Source: a bacterium
GTDB taxonomy: Bacteria > Bacillota > Limnochordia > DTU080 > RSA5
NCBI GenBank assembly: GCA_002919195.1
Contig: PKEU01000021.1
Location: 1-36,753, forward strand
DNA length: 36,753 nucleotides
Reading direction: 5' to 3'
Below are positions 25,820 through 34,702 of the stretch, one piece after another. How positions within the stretch are numbered: position 1 is the first letter of the stretch; every line of letters starts with the position of its first letter. The translations under genes and the position numbers were made by a program. Below the pieces are notes generated by a model that was given only the letters and a program-made list of their open reading frames with translations, ran no database searches and had not been told where the DNA came from.

Positions 25820-25875
25820 GTGTTCCCTGCGCAAAATCCCTGCTCGCGACGGGAAAGTGCTCGTCCGGCGCCTTG

Positions 25876-27018
25876 CTAGGTTCGACCTTGGCGCAAGGCC
25901 ACGACTCCTTCGATGAGGGCCACGATCTCCCACACTGCGTCGGGTTTCCCGAGTTTGCGAGAAGCCTCGGCCATGGCCGCCAGCCGCTCGTCGTCGGCTA
26001 GCAGCGAGGCGATCTCGTCGTAAAGCCTCGCCGCGTTCAACTCCCGGTCGAGGATGACCCGGGCCGCGCCCGCCGCCTCGAGCACGCGCGCGTTCTTTTC
26101 CTGGTGATTTTCCGCGGCGTAGGGATAGGGGATCAAGATCGCGGGAAGCCCCCGGGCAGTAATCTCTGCGATGGAGAGGGCGCCCGCTCGCCCCACGACT
26201 AGGTCACTGGCGGCCAGAGCCGCCGGCATGTCGTAGAGGTAGGGCACGGCCATGAGGTTTCCAAACCTCTCGCCCTGCCCGTCGAGAAAGGGACGGCCCT
26301 TCCCCGCCTGGGCCCGCACGCCGCTCACAAAGTCCTTGAAACCCGCGGCGCCGGTGGCGATCAGAAACTGGGCATCGAGGGTGGTGAGCTTGGGAAAGGC
26401 TTCCAAGACCGCATGGTTGATCGAGCGGGCGCCTTGGCTGGCGCCGGTGATGAGGACGAGTCTTTTCGTTGGATCCACCCCGAGGCGGGCCGCACCTCGC
26501 TGCCGCGTCATGGCGACGATCTCCGGCCGAATGGGGTTGCCCGTCACTACCAGCTTGTCCCCGCGGCCAAAGCTCAAAGCGGCTGCCTCATAGCCCACGG
26601 CCACCTTATCGGCAAAGCGCGCGAGGATGCGATTGGTGAGGCCTGGCAAGGCGTTTTGCTCCTGGATGACGGTCGGCACTCCCGACAAGGCCGCAGCCAG
26701 CACGACGGGTCCCGCTACATACCCTCCGGTGCCGACGCACACGTCAGGCGAAAGGCGCCTCACCAGGGCGAGCGCTTCAGCAACCCCTTTTGCCGCGACA
26801 AAAAACGAACGGACCAGCCGCCACGAAAGCCGCCGGGGGAAATAGTCGACTGAGATCGTTTCGAGCCGAAAGCCTTCCCGGGGGATGATCTGTTTTTCCA
26901 AACCCTTGTCGGTGCCGGCGAAAATCACTTCCGCTCCCTTTTCCAGGAGCGCCTTGCCGATGGTGAGCGCGGGATAAATGTGCCCGCCGGTCCCTCCGCC
27001 AGCGATCAAGACCCTCAC
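25876..27018 (-). CDS. murG: Undecaprenyl-diphospho-muramoylpentapeptide N-acetylglucosaminyltransferase MurG
   Basis: 380 residues from GTG at 27018; AGGAGG lies 9 bases upstream and the GTG overlaps the ftsW stop by 4 bases (GTGA). The long upstream frame is only the shadow of ftsW. MurG is a peripheral membrane GT-B enzyme that adds GlcNAc to lipid I, making lipid II. Motifs: 'GGGTGGHIYPA' (G loop 1), 'GTGGYVAGPV', 'ITGASQGARSIN' (G loop 2) and the UDP-binding 'GRAGALSIAEITARGLPAILIPYPYAAENHQ' region. It is translationally coupled to ftsW/spoVE as in Bacillus. Confidence 0.97.
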   Translation of the reverse strand: MRVLIAGGGTGGHIYPALTIGKALLEKGAEVIFAGTDKGLEKQIIPREGFRLETISVDYFPRRLSWRLVRSFFVAAKGVAEALALVRRLSPDVCVGTGGYVAGPVVLAAALSGVPTVIQEQNALPGLTNRILARFADKVAVGYEAAALSFGRGDKLVVTGNPIRPEIVAMTRQRGAARLGVDPTKRLVLITGASQGARSINHAVLEAFPKLTTLDAQFLIATGAAGFKDFVSGVRAQAGKGRPFLDGQGERFGNLMAVPYLYDMPAALAASDLVVGRAGALSIAEITARGLPAILIPYPYAAENHQEKNARVLEAAGAARVILDRELNAARLYDEIASLLADDERLAAMAEASRKLGKPDAVWEIVALIEGVVALRQGRT

Positions 27019-28118
27019 GCCCGGCCGCCTCCTACTGCCTTGGAGATATTGAGGAGGACGCCCACGGCGGAAAGGCTGACGACGAGGGACGTGCTCCCAA
27101 AGCTCACGAAAGGCAGGGTGATTCCCGTCACCGGCAAGGAACCGGTCGCGACCCCGATATTGAGCATCGCCTGGAAGACCAGCATCGACGTCAAGCCTAC
27201 GGCCAGCATCGATCCGTAAAGGTCGGGGGCCAAGAGCGCGGTGCGAAAACCTCGCCACGCCAAGATGAAAAAGAGCGTCACCACCGCCGCCGTGCCGACA
27301 AAGCCCAGCTCCTCGCCGATGACGGAAAAAATAAAGTCGGTGTGTTGCTCGGGAAGGTACGCGAACTTCTGCCTCCCGGCGCCAAGACCCAGTCCGAAGA
27401 GGCCTCCCGAGCCGATGGCAAGGAGCGACTGGATGATGTTCCAGCCCGAATCCAAGGGGTCTTCCCATGGATTGAGAAAGGACGTGATCCTCCGCAGCCG
27501 GTAGGGCCGGCTCAAGACCAGCGCCACCAAGACGGGCACGCCCGAGAGGCCGATGCCGGCCAGGTGGCCAAGGTTGGCTCCCCCGGCAAAGAGCATGATC
27601 AGCACGGTGCCGGCGATAGCCACCGCGGTGCCAAAGTCGGGCTGCAACATGATCAGGCCAAAGATGGCTGCCAGCACCAAAAGGGGCGGGATCAGCCCCG
27701 ACCAAAACCGGCGCATGCCATCCTTTTTGTACGCGATAAAGGCCGCGGTGAAGTTGACCATCGCCAGCTTCACCACCTCTGCCGGCTGGAACCGGATAAG
27801 CCCGAGATTGAGCCATGCCCGCGATCCGCCCGCCTCCGCGCCCACGAGGAGCACGAGGATGAGGAGAAAGAACGAGAGCGCAAGGCCCGGCAGCGCCAAA
27901 GGACGTAAGAGGCGGTAGTCGACGCGCTGCAACAGAAAAAGGAGGCTGAGCGCGAGGACCGCCCCGATGAGCTGGCGCTTGATGTAGTAATAGGGATCTT
28001 GAAAACGCTGCATCCCCGTGGAGTAGCTGGCGCTAAAGACCGCTACCAGCCCCAGCACGACCAGGCCCAGCGCCGCGATGAAAATAACCAGATCCGGCCG
28101 TTGCGTCCGGGGCGGCAT
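27015..28118 (-). CDS. spoVE: SEDS-family peptidoglycan polymerase FtsW/SpoVE
   Basis: 367 residues from ATG at 28118, which a near-perfect AAAGGAGG precedes by about seven bases; upstream in-frame codons overlap mraY and have no such site. Ten hydrophobic helices are evident. SEDS signatures include 'VFSASYSTGM' after the first helix, 'GSRAWLNLGLIRFQPAEVVKLA', 'LMQPDFG-TAV', and the late 'NIGVATGSLPVTGITLPFVSFGST'. SEDS proteins polymerise lipid II glycan strands with a partner class B PBP. This is the only SEDS gene in the cluster, so it may serve both division (FtsW) and spore cortex (SpoVE). murD, normally between mraY and this gene, is missing; the gap is 68 bases. Confidence 0.95.
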   Translation of the reverse strand: MPPRTQRPDLVIFIAALGLVVLGLVAVFSASYSTGMQRFQDPYYYIKRQLIGAVLALSLLFLLQRVDYRLLRPLALPGLALSFFLLILVLLVGAEAGGSRAWLNLGLIRFQPAEVVKLAMVNFTAAFIAYKKDGMRRFWSGLIPPLLVLAAIFGLIMLQPDFGTAVAIAGTVLIMLFAGGANLGHLAGIGLSGVPVLVALVLSRPYRLRRITSFLNPWEDPLDSGWNIIQSLLAIGSGGLFGLGLGAGRQKFAYLPEQHTDFIFSVIGEELGFVGTAAVVTLFFILAWRGFRTALLAPDLYGSMLAVGLTSMLVFQAMLNIGVATGSLPVTGITLPFVSFGSTSLVVSLSAVGVLLNISKAVGGGRA

Positions 28119-28186
28119 CTCCAGCCTCCTTTCGTTTTCTTGTCCCATCTTTATGCCAGACGGGCCCCGGCAAGTCCTCTCCGCCA

Positions 28187-29143
28187 CTACACCAGCGAGA
28201 GGAGGCCGATGGCGCCAAAGAGCGCGGCGATAAGCCAAAAGCGGATGACGATCTTCGTCTCGGCCCATCCGGAAAGCTCAAAGTGGTGATGGATCGGAGT
28301 CATTTTGAAGATCCGCTTCCCCTTGGTGAGCCTAAAATAAGGCACCTGGATCATGACGGATAAAATCTCGATAAGGAAGACGGCGACCACGATGGGAAGG
28401 ACAAGCTCGGTGCGGGTAACAACCGCTAGGCTGCCGATAGCCCCGCCGAGGGCAAGGCTGCCGGTATCGCCCATAAACACTTGGGCCGGATGGGCGTTAA
28501 ACCACGAAAAACCGAGGGACGCGCCGGCCAGCGCCGCTGCGAAGACCGCGCTGTCGAGGTCGCCCATGCGCATGGCGATCACGGTGTAGACGATGCAAGC
28601 GATGGCTGACGTGCCGGCTGCGAGGCCGTCAAGGCCGTCGGTGAAGTTCGCGGCATTGGCCGTACCGACGATCGCTCCTACCGCCAAGAGGAGGAAAGCG
28701 AGGGGATGCAACCTCCATACGTCGCCGGTAAAGGGGACGAGGACTTCGGAGCCCAACGTGTTGAGGGCGTAGGCGGCCACAAAGAGAGCGACGATCACTT
28801 GCGCGAGCAGTTTGGTCCGGGCCCGAAGCCCCAGCGACCTTTTGCGGACGACGATGATCAAATCGTCGATGAGGCCGATGACGCAAAACCCCAGCGTCGC
28901 GAGGATGAGGCAGGTAGCCGTGGGACTTTGCGGCGTAGCAAAGACGAGTGTCGAGACGACGGCCCCTGCGACGATCATCACCCCTCCCATCGTCGGGGTG
29001 CCTGACTTGGCCTGATGGCTTGCCGGGCCTGCGGCTCGCACCTGCTGCCCTGCTTTCAGCCGGGCGAGCAGCGAGATCGTCGCGGGACCCATCAGCAACG
29101 CGATGAAAAAGCTCAAGAGACTGGCGTAAATTGGGGCGTTCAC
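28187..29143 (-). CDS. mraY: Phospho-N-acetylmuramoyl-pentapeptide transferase MraY
   Basis: 318 residues from GTG at 29143, which overlaps the murF stop (GTGA); the longer frame is a shadow of murF. About ten membrane helices. MraY links the UDP-MurNAc-pentapeptide to undecaprenyl phosphate, giving lipid I. Active-site motifs: 'GLIDDLIIVVRKRSLGL' (aspartates in the Asp-Asp pair), 'ANAANFTDGLDGLAAG', 'FMGDTGSLALGGAIG' and the 'TPIHHHFELSG' histidine motif. Length and motif order are standard for Firmicutes. Confidence 0.97.
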   Translation of the reverse strand: MNAPIYASLLSFFIALLMGPATISLLARLKAGQQVRAAGPASHQAKSGTPTMGGVMIVAGAVVSTLVFATPQSPTATCLILATLGFCVIGLIDDLIIVVRKRSLGLRARTKLLAQVIVALFVAAYALNTLGSEVLVPFTGDVWRLHPLAFLLLAVGAIVGTANAANFTDGLDGLAAGTSAIACIVYTVIAMRMGDLDSAVFAAALAGASLGFSWFNAHPAQVFMGDTGSLALGGAIGSLAVVTRTELVLPIVVAVFLIEILSVMIQVPYFRLTKGKRIFKMTPIHHHFELSGWAETKIVIRFWLIAALFGAIGLLSLV

Positions 29144-30558
29144 CGGCTTTCTTCCGCCTCGCTTTCGTCGACTGGCCCAAATCGTTCCTTGAGGGCCATC
29201 GAGACTTGTTCGAGGCGAAAGCCCCGGGAGCCTTTCACCAAGATCACATCTTCCGCGCGCGACCACTGCGCTACGGCGGCCGCCGCTTGGGAGGCGTCGG
29301 AGAAATGAACCATCCGTTCGGGCGTGAGGCCTGCCGCGAGGGCGCCATCGAGGATCCACCGGGCTTCGGAGCCAACCGCAACCAAGCAGTCCACCCCCAC
29401 GCGGGCAGCCAGCTCGCCCACTTCTTTGTGAGCCTCTTCGGCGAGGTGTCCCAGCTCCAACATGCCCCCCAGCACGGCCACGCGCCGCTTTGCTTTGACG
29501 TCACTGAGGGACAGCAGCGCTGAGCGCACCGAGGCGGGGCTCGCGTTATAGGCGTCGTCGATCAGGATCACCCCTTCGCCCAACCGGTAGAGGCTCATGC
29601 GCATTTCGGTGCGCACATCGATCAAGCCCTGTTGCACGGCCCGCGCGTCGAGGCCCAGGCAGCGAGCGACTGCGGCGGCTGCCAGCGCGTTTATCACCTG
29701 ATGGCGGCCTGGAAGCTTGAGGATGATGGGCACCCGCTCTCCGTCCCACCTGAGGATAAACCGGCTGCCCTCAAGCCCACGATGCTCCACCCGTTCGCCA
29801 CGGACCACCGCGTCGGCGCCGAGGCCAAAGGTCACCACTTGGGCCCGGGTGCGCGCCGCCATCTTGAGGACGTAGGGGTCATCCGCGTTGAGCACGGCGT
29901 ACCCGTCTTGATCGAGGGCTTCGACGAGCTCCCCTTTTGCCCCCGCGACGCCTTCCAGCGAGCCGAGAAACTCCACGTGGACCGGCCCCACATTGGTGAC
30001 GACGCCGATGGTCGGAACGGCGATGCGCGCGAGCTGGGCGATTTCGCCCCGTTTGCGCATGCCCATTTCGACGACGGCGGCGCGGTGCCGGCTCTCGATG
30101 CGAAGGAGCGTCAGGGGGACGCCGATCTCGTTGTTATAGTTTTTCTCGGTTGCGATCACCGGGCCCATCGCCGAGAGGATCTCCGCTACCATCTCTTTGG
30201 TAGTCGTCTTGCCGTTGCTCCCCGTGATGGCGACCACCGGCAACGTAAAGAGCTGGCGGTACCCAGAGGCGATACGCCAGAGCGCATCCAGTGTGTCGTC
30301 GACCAAGATCAGCCCCACGTCTTGGGAAACGGCGACGCCGCGGTCCTTGGAGGCAACGATGCACGCGGCGCCTTTCATCACCGCTTCATCGATAAACTGG
30401 TGCCCGTCAAACCGCTGGCCGGCCAAGGGGACAAAACAAGCGCCGGGCGCAAGGGTCCGGCTGTCGGTGGAGATGCTGGTCACGAAAGGATGGGCTCCCG
30501 GTTGCGCGAGGCTTCCACCTGTCCACGAGAGGAGCTGGTCGACGGTGACGGGCTCCAT
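29140..30558 (-). CDS. murF: UDP-N-acetylmuramoyl-tripeptide--D-alanyl-D-alanine ligase MurF
   Basis: 472 residues from ATG at 30558, one base after the murE stop, with GGAGG about 12 bases upstream. MurF adds D-Ala-D-Ala to the UDP-MurNAc-tripeptide. Domain 1 has 'SISTDSRTLAPGACFVPLAG', domain 2 the ATP loop 'ITGSNGKTTTKEMVAEIL' and 'EKNYNNEIGVPLTLL', domain 3 the 'DDAYNASPASVRSAL' motif. 'VVEMGMRKRGEIAQLARIA' is typical of MurF and separates it from MurD/MurE. Coupled on both sides to murE and mraY. Confidence 0.97.
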   Translation of the reverse strand: MEPVTVDQLLSWTGGSLAQPGAHPFVTSISTDSRTLAPGACFVPLAGQRFDGHQFIDEAVMKGAACIVASKDRGVAVSQDVGLILVDDTLDALWRIASGYRQLFTLPVVAITGSNGKTTTKEMVAEILSAMGPVIATEKNYNNEIGVPLTLLRIESRHRAAVVEMGMRKRGEIAQLARIAVPTIGVVTNVGPVHVEFLGSLEGVAGAKGELVEALDQDGYAVLNADDPYVLKMAARTRAQVVTFGLGADAVVRGERVEHRGLEGSRFILRWDGERVPIILKLPGRHQVINALAAAAVARCLGLDARAVQQGLIDVRTEMRMSLYRLGEGVILIDDAYNASPASVRSALLSLSDVKAKRRVAVLGGMLELGHLAEEAHKEVGELAARVGVDCLVAVGSEARWILDGALAAGLTPERMVHFSDASQAAAAVAQWSRAEDVILVKGSRGFRLEQVSMALKERFGPVDESEAEESR

Positions 30559-30559
30559 A

Positions 30560-32038
30560 TTACAACCGCTCCTCCAAGGCGCGGCGCGCTTCTTCCCGAT
30601 CGTCGAAGTGAATCCGCTCGCCCTTGATTTCCTGGTACGTCTCGTGTCCCTTGCCCGCAATCAACACGAGGTCACCCGCGTCGGCGATCGAAATCGCGTG
30701 CCGGATGGCCTCCCGGCGGTCGACGATGATCTCAAAGGGGGTGCGGCCGTGCCGCTCAACGCCCTTGGCGATTTCCCGGCAGATGGCTTCGGGTTCCTCG
30801 CTGCGGGGGTTGTCGGAAGTGATGACGACATAGTCGGCCAGCTCCGCGGCGATCTCTCCCATGATCGGCCTCTTGGTCGGGTCGCGATCGCCTCCCGCTC
30901 CAAAGACGCAGATCACGCGTTCTTTGACGAGGCTCCGGGCGGTCTTTAAGACATTTTCGAGGCTGTCCGGCGTGTGGGCGTAGTCGACGATGACGGCAAA
31001 CTCTTGCCCCAAGTCGACCGGTTCAAAGCGCCCGGGAACCACAGTCTCGCGGATCCCAAGAGCCGCCTCCTCCAGGTCGATACCCTCGCCCAGCGCCACC
31101 CCTAGGGCGGCGAGCGAGTTGTACACGTTAAATCGCCCGGTGAGCCGCAGCCGCACCTCAACCGTTTGATCACGACTTCTCGCGATGTAACGGACGCCTC
31201 CGGGCGTCACCTCGACGTCCGACGCCCAAAGGTCTCTTTCCGGGCTAAAGCCGTAGGTGATCACCGGCACCTGGCTGGCTTTGATGAAGTGTTCGGCGTG
31301 GGGATCGTCACCGTTGACGACGGCGCACTTTAGCCGCTTCAGCGGGCTGTTGCCAGGCGCGAGCCCTCGGAAAAGCTTGAGCTTGGCCTCCAAGTAATCG
31401 TCAAAGGTTCGATGAAAGTCGAAATGGTCTTGGGTGAGGTTGGTAAAGACGCCGATGTCAAACTCGACTCCCGCCGTGCGTTGGAGCACCAAGCCGTGAG
31501 ACGAGACTTCCATCACCGCGGCCTGACAGCCGTTGTCGACCATTTGCCGCAAGAGGCGCTGGATGTCGACGGCTTCGGGCGTGGTCCGGGTCGCCGGCGC
31601 GTCGCCTCGTCCCGCCGACTGCACCACGGTGCCGATCAGGCCGCACCGCCGGCCCGCGTGGGCGAGGAGCGAGCGGATAAAATACGTCGTGGTCGTCTTT
31701 CCATTGGTGCCCGTCACGCCGACAACCCGGAGCTGGCCGCTGGGGTAGCCGTAAAACGAAGCGGCCAGCGGGCCCATCGCTCTCCTTGAGTCGTCGACGA
31801 CGATCTGGGACACGGCCAGCGGCAGCGGGCGCTCGACGAGAAGGGCTACCGCCCCCTTGGCCACAGCTTGCCCCGCGAAGTCATGGCCGTCATACACAAA
31901 ACCCCGGATGCAAATAAAGAGATCTCCAGGACGTACGGCGCGCGAATCGTAGGCTAGCCCGCTCACCTCTGTGCGGGAGGAGTGGATGACGCGAGCGCTC
32001 GGCAGGCCCTCAATCAACTGCGACAGCAACACGGCCAT
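30560..32038 (-). CDS. murE: UDP-MurNAc-tripeptide synthetase MurE, meso-diaminopimelate type
   Basis: 492 residues from ATG at 32038 (AGAGGGG eight bases upstream). It attaches the third residue of the stem peptide. The ATP loop 'VGVTGTNGKTTTT' is at about 105-118. The substrate motif DNPR at 409-412 (followed by 'SEEPEAI') is the signature of enzymes that use meso-diaminopimelate rather than lysine. Other sites: 'TTPEAVDIQRLL', 'MEVSSHGLVLQR', 'NLTQDHFDFH', 'VDYAHTPDSLENVL' and a late 'GKGHETYQ'. It starts 43 bases after the PBP gene. Confidence 0.98.
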   Translation of the reverse strand: MAVLLSQLIEGLPSARVIHSSRTEVSGLAYDSRAVRPGDLFICIRGFVYDGHDFAGQAVAKGAVALLVERPLPLAVSQIVVDDSRRAMGPLAASFYGYPSGQLRVVGVTGTNGKTTTTYFIRSLLAHAGRRCGLIGTVVQSAGRGDAPATRTTPEAVDIQRLLRQMVDNGCQAAVMEVSSHGLVLQRTAGVEFDIGVFTNLTQDHFDFHRTFDDYLEAKLKLFRGLAPGNSPLKRLKCAVVNGDDPHAEHFIKASQVPVITYGFSPERDLWASDVEVTPGGVRYIARSRDQTVEVRLRLTGRFNVYNSLAALGVALGEGIDLEEAALGIRETVVPGRFEPVDLGQEFAVIVDYAHTPDSLENVLKTARSLVKERVICVFGAGGDRDPTKRPIMGEIAAELADYVVITSDNPRSEEPEAICREIAKGVERHGRTPFEIIVDRREAIRHAISIADAGDLVLIAGKGHETYQEIKGERIHFDDREEARRALEERL

Positions 32039-32081
32039 GTAGTGATCCCCTCTTGACCAGTCTTGCCCGCTCCTTGCCCCT

Positions 32082-34199
32082 TCAATCTTGCCTTGCGCTT
32101 TGCGGCGGCGCAAACCTTACGGTGACGACATCGCCTTCGTGCAAGATCGTTCCAGGTTGGGGGGACTGCTCGACGGCAAAGCCTGTTCCTTCGATCTGAA
32201 TGCGAAGCCCGGCCCGGGCCAGCGTCATGGCGGCGTCTTTCATGCTCCGGCCCAGGACGTCGGGAACTTCGACGTGCACGTCGTGGGCATGAGCCTCTTC
32301 GTAAAACGTGAGGATGACCCGGGTCCCCGGCGCCACCCGAGCGCCCGGCGGAGGCGTCTGGTCCACGATGAAGCCGTGGGAAAGCTCCGCCTGAGGTGTC
32401 AGCCCATGGGCCAAGAGGATCTCCTCGGCGTCGTGCACGTCGAGGTTGATCACGTTGGGCACCCGCACCAGGCCGTCGTCGACGCGATCTTGAGCGTCTC
32501 TCCTGGGAACACCCATGTACTCCAAGACTTCGCTCACGATCCGGCCAAAGACCGGCGCGGCCCAAAGCCCTCCGTACGAAGGCTCCTGCCCCACCCGATA
32601 GAGCATCACGATGCCGGCAAAAACCGGGTCGTCATAAGGGGCGAAGGCGAGAAACGACGCCATGTTGGATTTCGGACCTTGCAGATAACCTCCTTGCGGC
32701 GAGGCGATCTGCGCGGTGCCCGTCTTCCCGGCGACGTCGTATCCGGGCACCTCGGCCTGCCGCCCCGAGCCGTTTTGCACCACCGATCGGAGGATGCCGC
32801 GGAGCTCCTCCGCGGTCTTGGGAGAGACGGCCCGGCGCACCACCTCAGGCGCCTGCCGGTGAACCACGGTCCCGTCGGGCGCCCGGATCTCTTTGACGAC
32901 ATAGGGCTTTAACAGCTCGCCGCCGTTGGCGATGGCCGAGGCCGCCATGACCATCTGGAGGGCGGTCGCTCCGATCCCTTGGCCAAAGCCCACGTTGGCC
33001 CAGCGAAGAATGCGGTCGTTGGGCTTGGGGATCGCCCCCGGGCTTTCCCCCGGAAACTCGATGCCGCTCCGGGAGCCAAACCCAAACGCCGTGAGGAACT
33101 TGTGAAAGGTGGGGCCCGTCATCTGGTCGGCGAGCATGGCGAAGACGGGGTTGCACGAGTTTTGCATCGCCTCGACAAAAGTCTGGCGGCCGTGTCCGCC
33201 TGCCCTCCAGCAGCTCACCCGCCCGCCGCCGATGTGGAGCGTCACCGGGTCGACGTAGACGCTGTCGAGCGTTGCCACTCCCGTTTCCAGCGCGGCAGCG
33301 GCTGTCACCATCTTAAAGGTAGAGCCGGGCTCGAAGTAGTCCGTAAACGCTTTATTTCGCCATGTATCGGCAGGATACGATGCATACTCGTTGGGATCAA
33401 AGGTGGGATACTGGGCGACGGCCAGGATTTCGCCCGTCTTGGGGTTGACCCCGAGGAAAAGGCCCCAGTCGGCGTTGGCCTCGAGGACGCCCTTTTCGAT
33501 CTCGCGCTCGGCGATGTGCTGGATCACTTTGTCGATCGTCAACACAAGGTCAAATCCGTCGGTCGGCTCAATCCGCCTTTCGATGCCCGCGGGGATAGTC
33601 CGGCCCGTCGCGTCCCGTTCTTGGACGATCATGCCGTTTTGCCCCTTAAGGTACTCGTCAAACTGCCGTTCCAACCCCTCGAGACCTTGGTTGTCGATGC
33701 CCGCAAATCCGATGAGCTGCGCCGCGAGGGTGCCGTTGGGGTAAAAGCGGAGGGGGCGCTCTTGAATACCGATCCCCGGGAGGTCCAATCGCCGGACGGC
33801 ATCGGCCTCCTCGGGCGTGAGGCGAAGTTTCAGCCACTCGACGGCTCGCGGGCGCTTCAGGCGGTTTTCGATCTCTTCCACTGGGCGCTTGAGAATGGGA
33901 GCGAGTTTTTGCGCTGCCTCTTCAGGATTCTCCACCTCGACGGGGATCGCGTACGCTGCTTCGAAACTCATGCTGGCCGCGAGGATGTTCATGTTGCGGT
34001 CGTAGATCACGCCTCGCTGCGCCAAGAGAGGGACAGGCCGGAGCCGCTGCTCGAGGGCCAGCGACGCGAGGCGGTCTGCTTGGACGATCTGTAAATACGA
34101 AAGGCGCAAGATCAACAAGGCTGAAAAGAGCGCGGCCATGAGGAAGACGAGCGCGATCCGCCTGCGGATCAACATGGACGAGAATCGCTGCAAGGGCAA
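32082..34199 (-). CDS. Class B penicillin-binding protein with two PASTA domains (PBP2B/SpoVD/FtsI)
   Basis: 705 residues from TTG at 34199 with GGGAGG five bases upstream (a TTG at 34193 is also possible). A basic start and one membrane helix (about 13-35) are followed by the PBP dimerisation domain (50-200) and a transpeptidase with S293TFK296, S348CN350 and K492TG494. Two PASTA domains follow (about 579-633 and 643-697). Class B PBPs cross-link septal peptidoglycan with FtsW. In B. subtilis PBP2B has two PASTA domains and SpoVD has one; both genes are adjacent there. Here there is only one gene, with two PASTA domains, so it resembles PbpB but may also act in cortex synthesis. Confidence 0.95.
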   Translation of the reverse strand: MPLQRFSSMLIRRRIALVFLMAALFSALLILRLSYLQIVQADRLASLALEQRLRPVPLLAQRGVIYDRNMNILAASMSFEAAYAIPVEVENPEEAAQKLAPILKRPVEEIENRLKRPRAVEWLKLRLTPEEADAVRRLDLPGIGIQERPLRFYPNGTLAAQLIGFAGIDNQGLEGLERQFDEYLKGQNGMIVQERDATGRTIPAGIERRIEPTDGFDLVLTIDKVIQHIAEREIEKGVLEANADWGLFLGVNPKTGEILAVAQYPTFDPNEYASYPADTWRNKAFTDYFEPGSTFKMVTAAAALETGVATLDSVYVDPVTLHIGGGRVSCWRAGGHGRQTFVEAMQNSCNPVFAMLADQMTGPTFHKFLTAFGFGSRSGIEFPGESPGAIPKPNDRILRWANVGFGQGIGATALQMVMAASAIANGGELLKPYVVKEIRAPDGTVVHRQAPEVVRRAVSPKTAEELRGILRSVVQNGSGRQAEVPGYDVAGKTGTAQIASPQGGYLQGPKSNMASFLAFAPYDDPVFAGIVMLYRVGQEPSYGGLWAAPVFGRIVSEVLEYMGVPRRDAQDRVDDGLVRVPNVINLDVHDAEEILLAHGLTPQAELSHGFIVDQTPPPGARVAPGTRVILTFYEEAHAHDVHVEVPDVLGRSMKDAAMTLARAGLRIQIEGTGFAVEQSPQPGTILHEGDVVTVRFAPPQSARQD

Positions 34200-34218
34200 C
34201 GAGCCTCCCTAAGTGCTG

Positions 34219-34701
34219 CTATCTGGCGCGCGGAAGGGCGGCTCTCATTTCGGAACGCACCCGCTCAAACCAGAGGGAAAACGCTGCGAAGAGGCCGGGC
34301 CGTTCCGTGCCGGTCGCGGCCGGTTCCGCGGTCGTTTGAGGGTTCGCCGGATTTAAAACGAGCCAGGTGGTCTGGGCCGGATCCACCATGCCCAGGCGGT
34401 TTCGGGCCTGTTCTTCGACCCTCTTGAGCGACCGGGCTCGCTCGACTTCGACGAGGAGGTGGTTGTTGACTCTCTTCGCTTCGGCGAGGCGGAGGTTTTC
34501 CAAGTGAAGTTCGTAGGTCAGCGCGGTGATCCGGGCTCGTTGTGCGACATGTCCCATTGCCGCTCCCAGGATGACCAAGGCGACAAGAAAGATCGTCACC
34601 GAAGGATCCAGTCGCCGGCGCGGGGTAGGGTTGGGTCTTTTCCTCGTCTCGGGGGCGTTTTGGGCTTGAATCACCTCGACCTTGGCATGCGCTAGTGACA
34701 T
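34219..34701 (-). CDS. ftsL: Division protein FtsL
   Basis: 160 residues from ATG at 34701, one base after the rsmH stop, with GAGGGG 10 bases upstream; upstream in-frame Met codons overlap rsmH. A basic, Pro-rich cytoplasmic tail (to about 33) leads to one membrane helix (about 34-52) and an extracytoplasmic coiled coil (about 55-100, rich in Leu, Arg, Glu), then a 'RNRLGMVDPAQTTWLVL' stretch typical of FtsL/DivIC. A 45-residue Pro/Ala-rich C-terminal tail is longer than usual. It would bind DivIC and DivIB and activate FtsW-PBP. Identification rests on position and topology because FtsL is poorly conserved. Confidence 0.85.
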   Translation of the reverse strand: MSLAHAKVEVIQAQNAPETRKRPNPTPRRRLDPSVTIFLVALVILGAAMGHVAQRARITALTYELHLENLRLAEAKRVNNHLLVEVERARSLKRVEEQARNRLGMVDPAQTTWLVLNPANPQTTAEPAATGTERPGLFAAFSLWFERVRSEMRAALPRAR

Positions 34702-34702
34702 C

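Noticed and set aside
27019-27816. Long N-terminal extension of murG running through ftsW
   Set aside because: Its translation shows no MurG features and shadows the SEDS gene; a GTG with a good binding site at 27018 gives a standard-length MurG.
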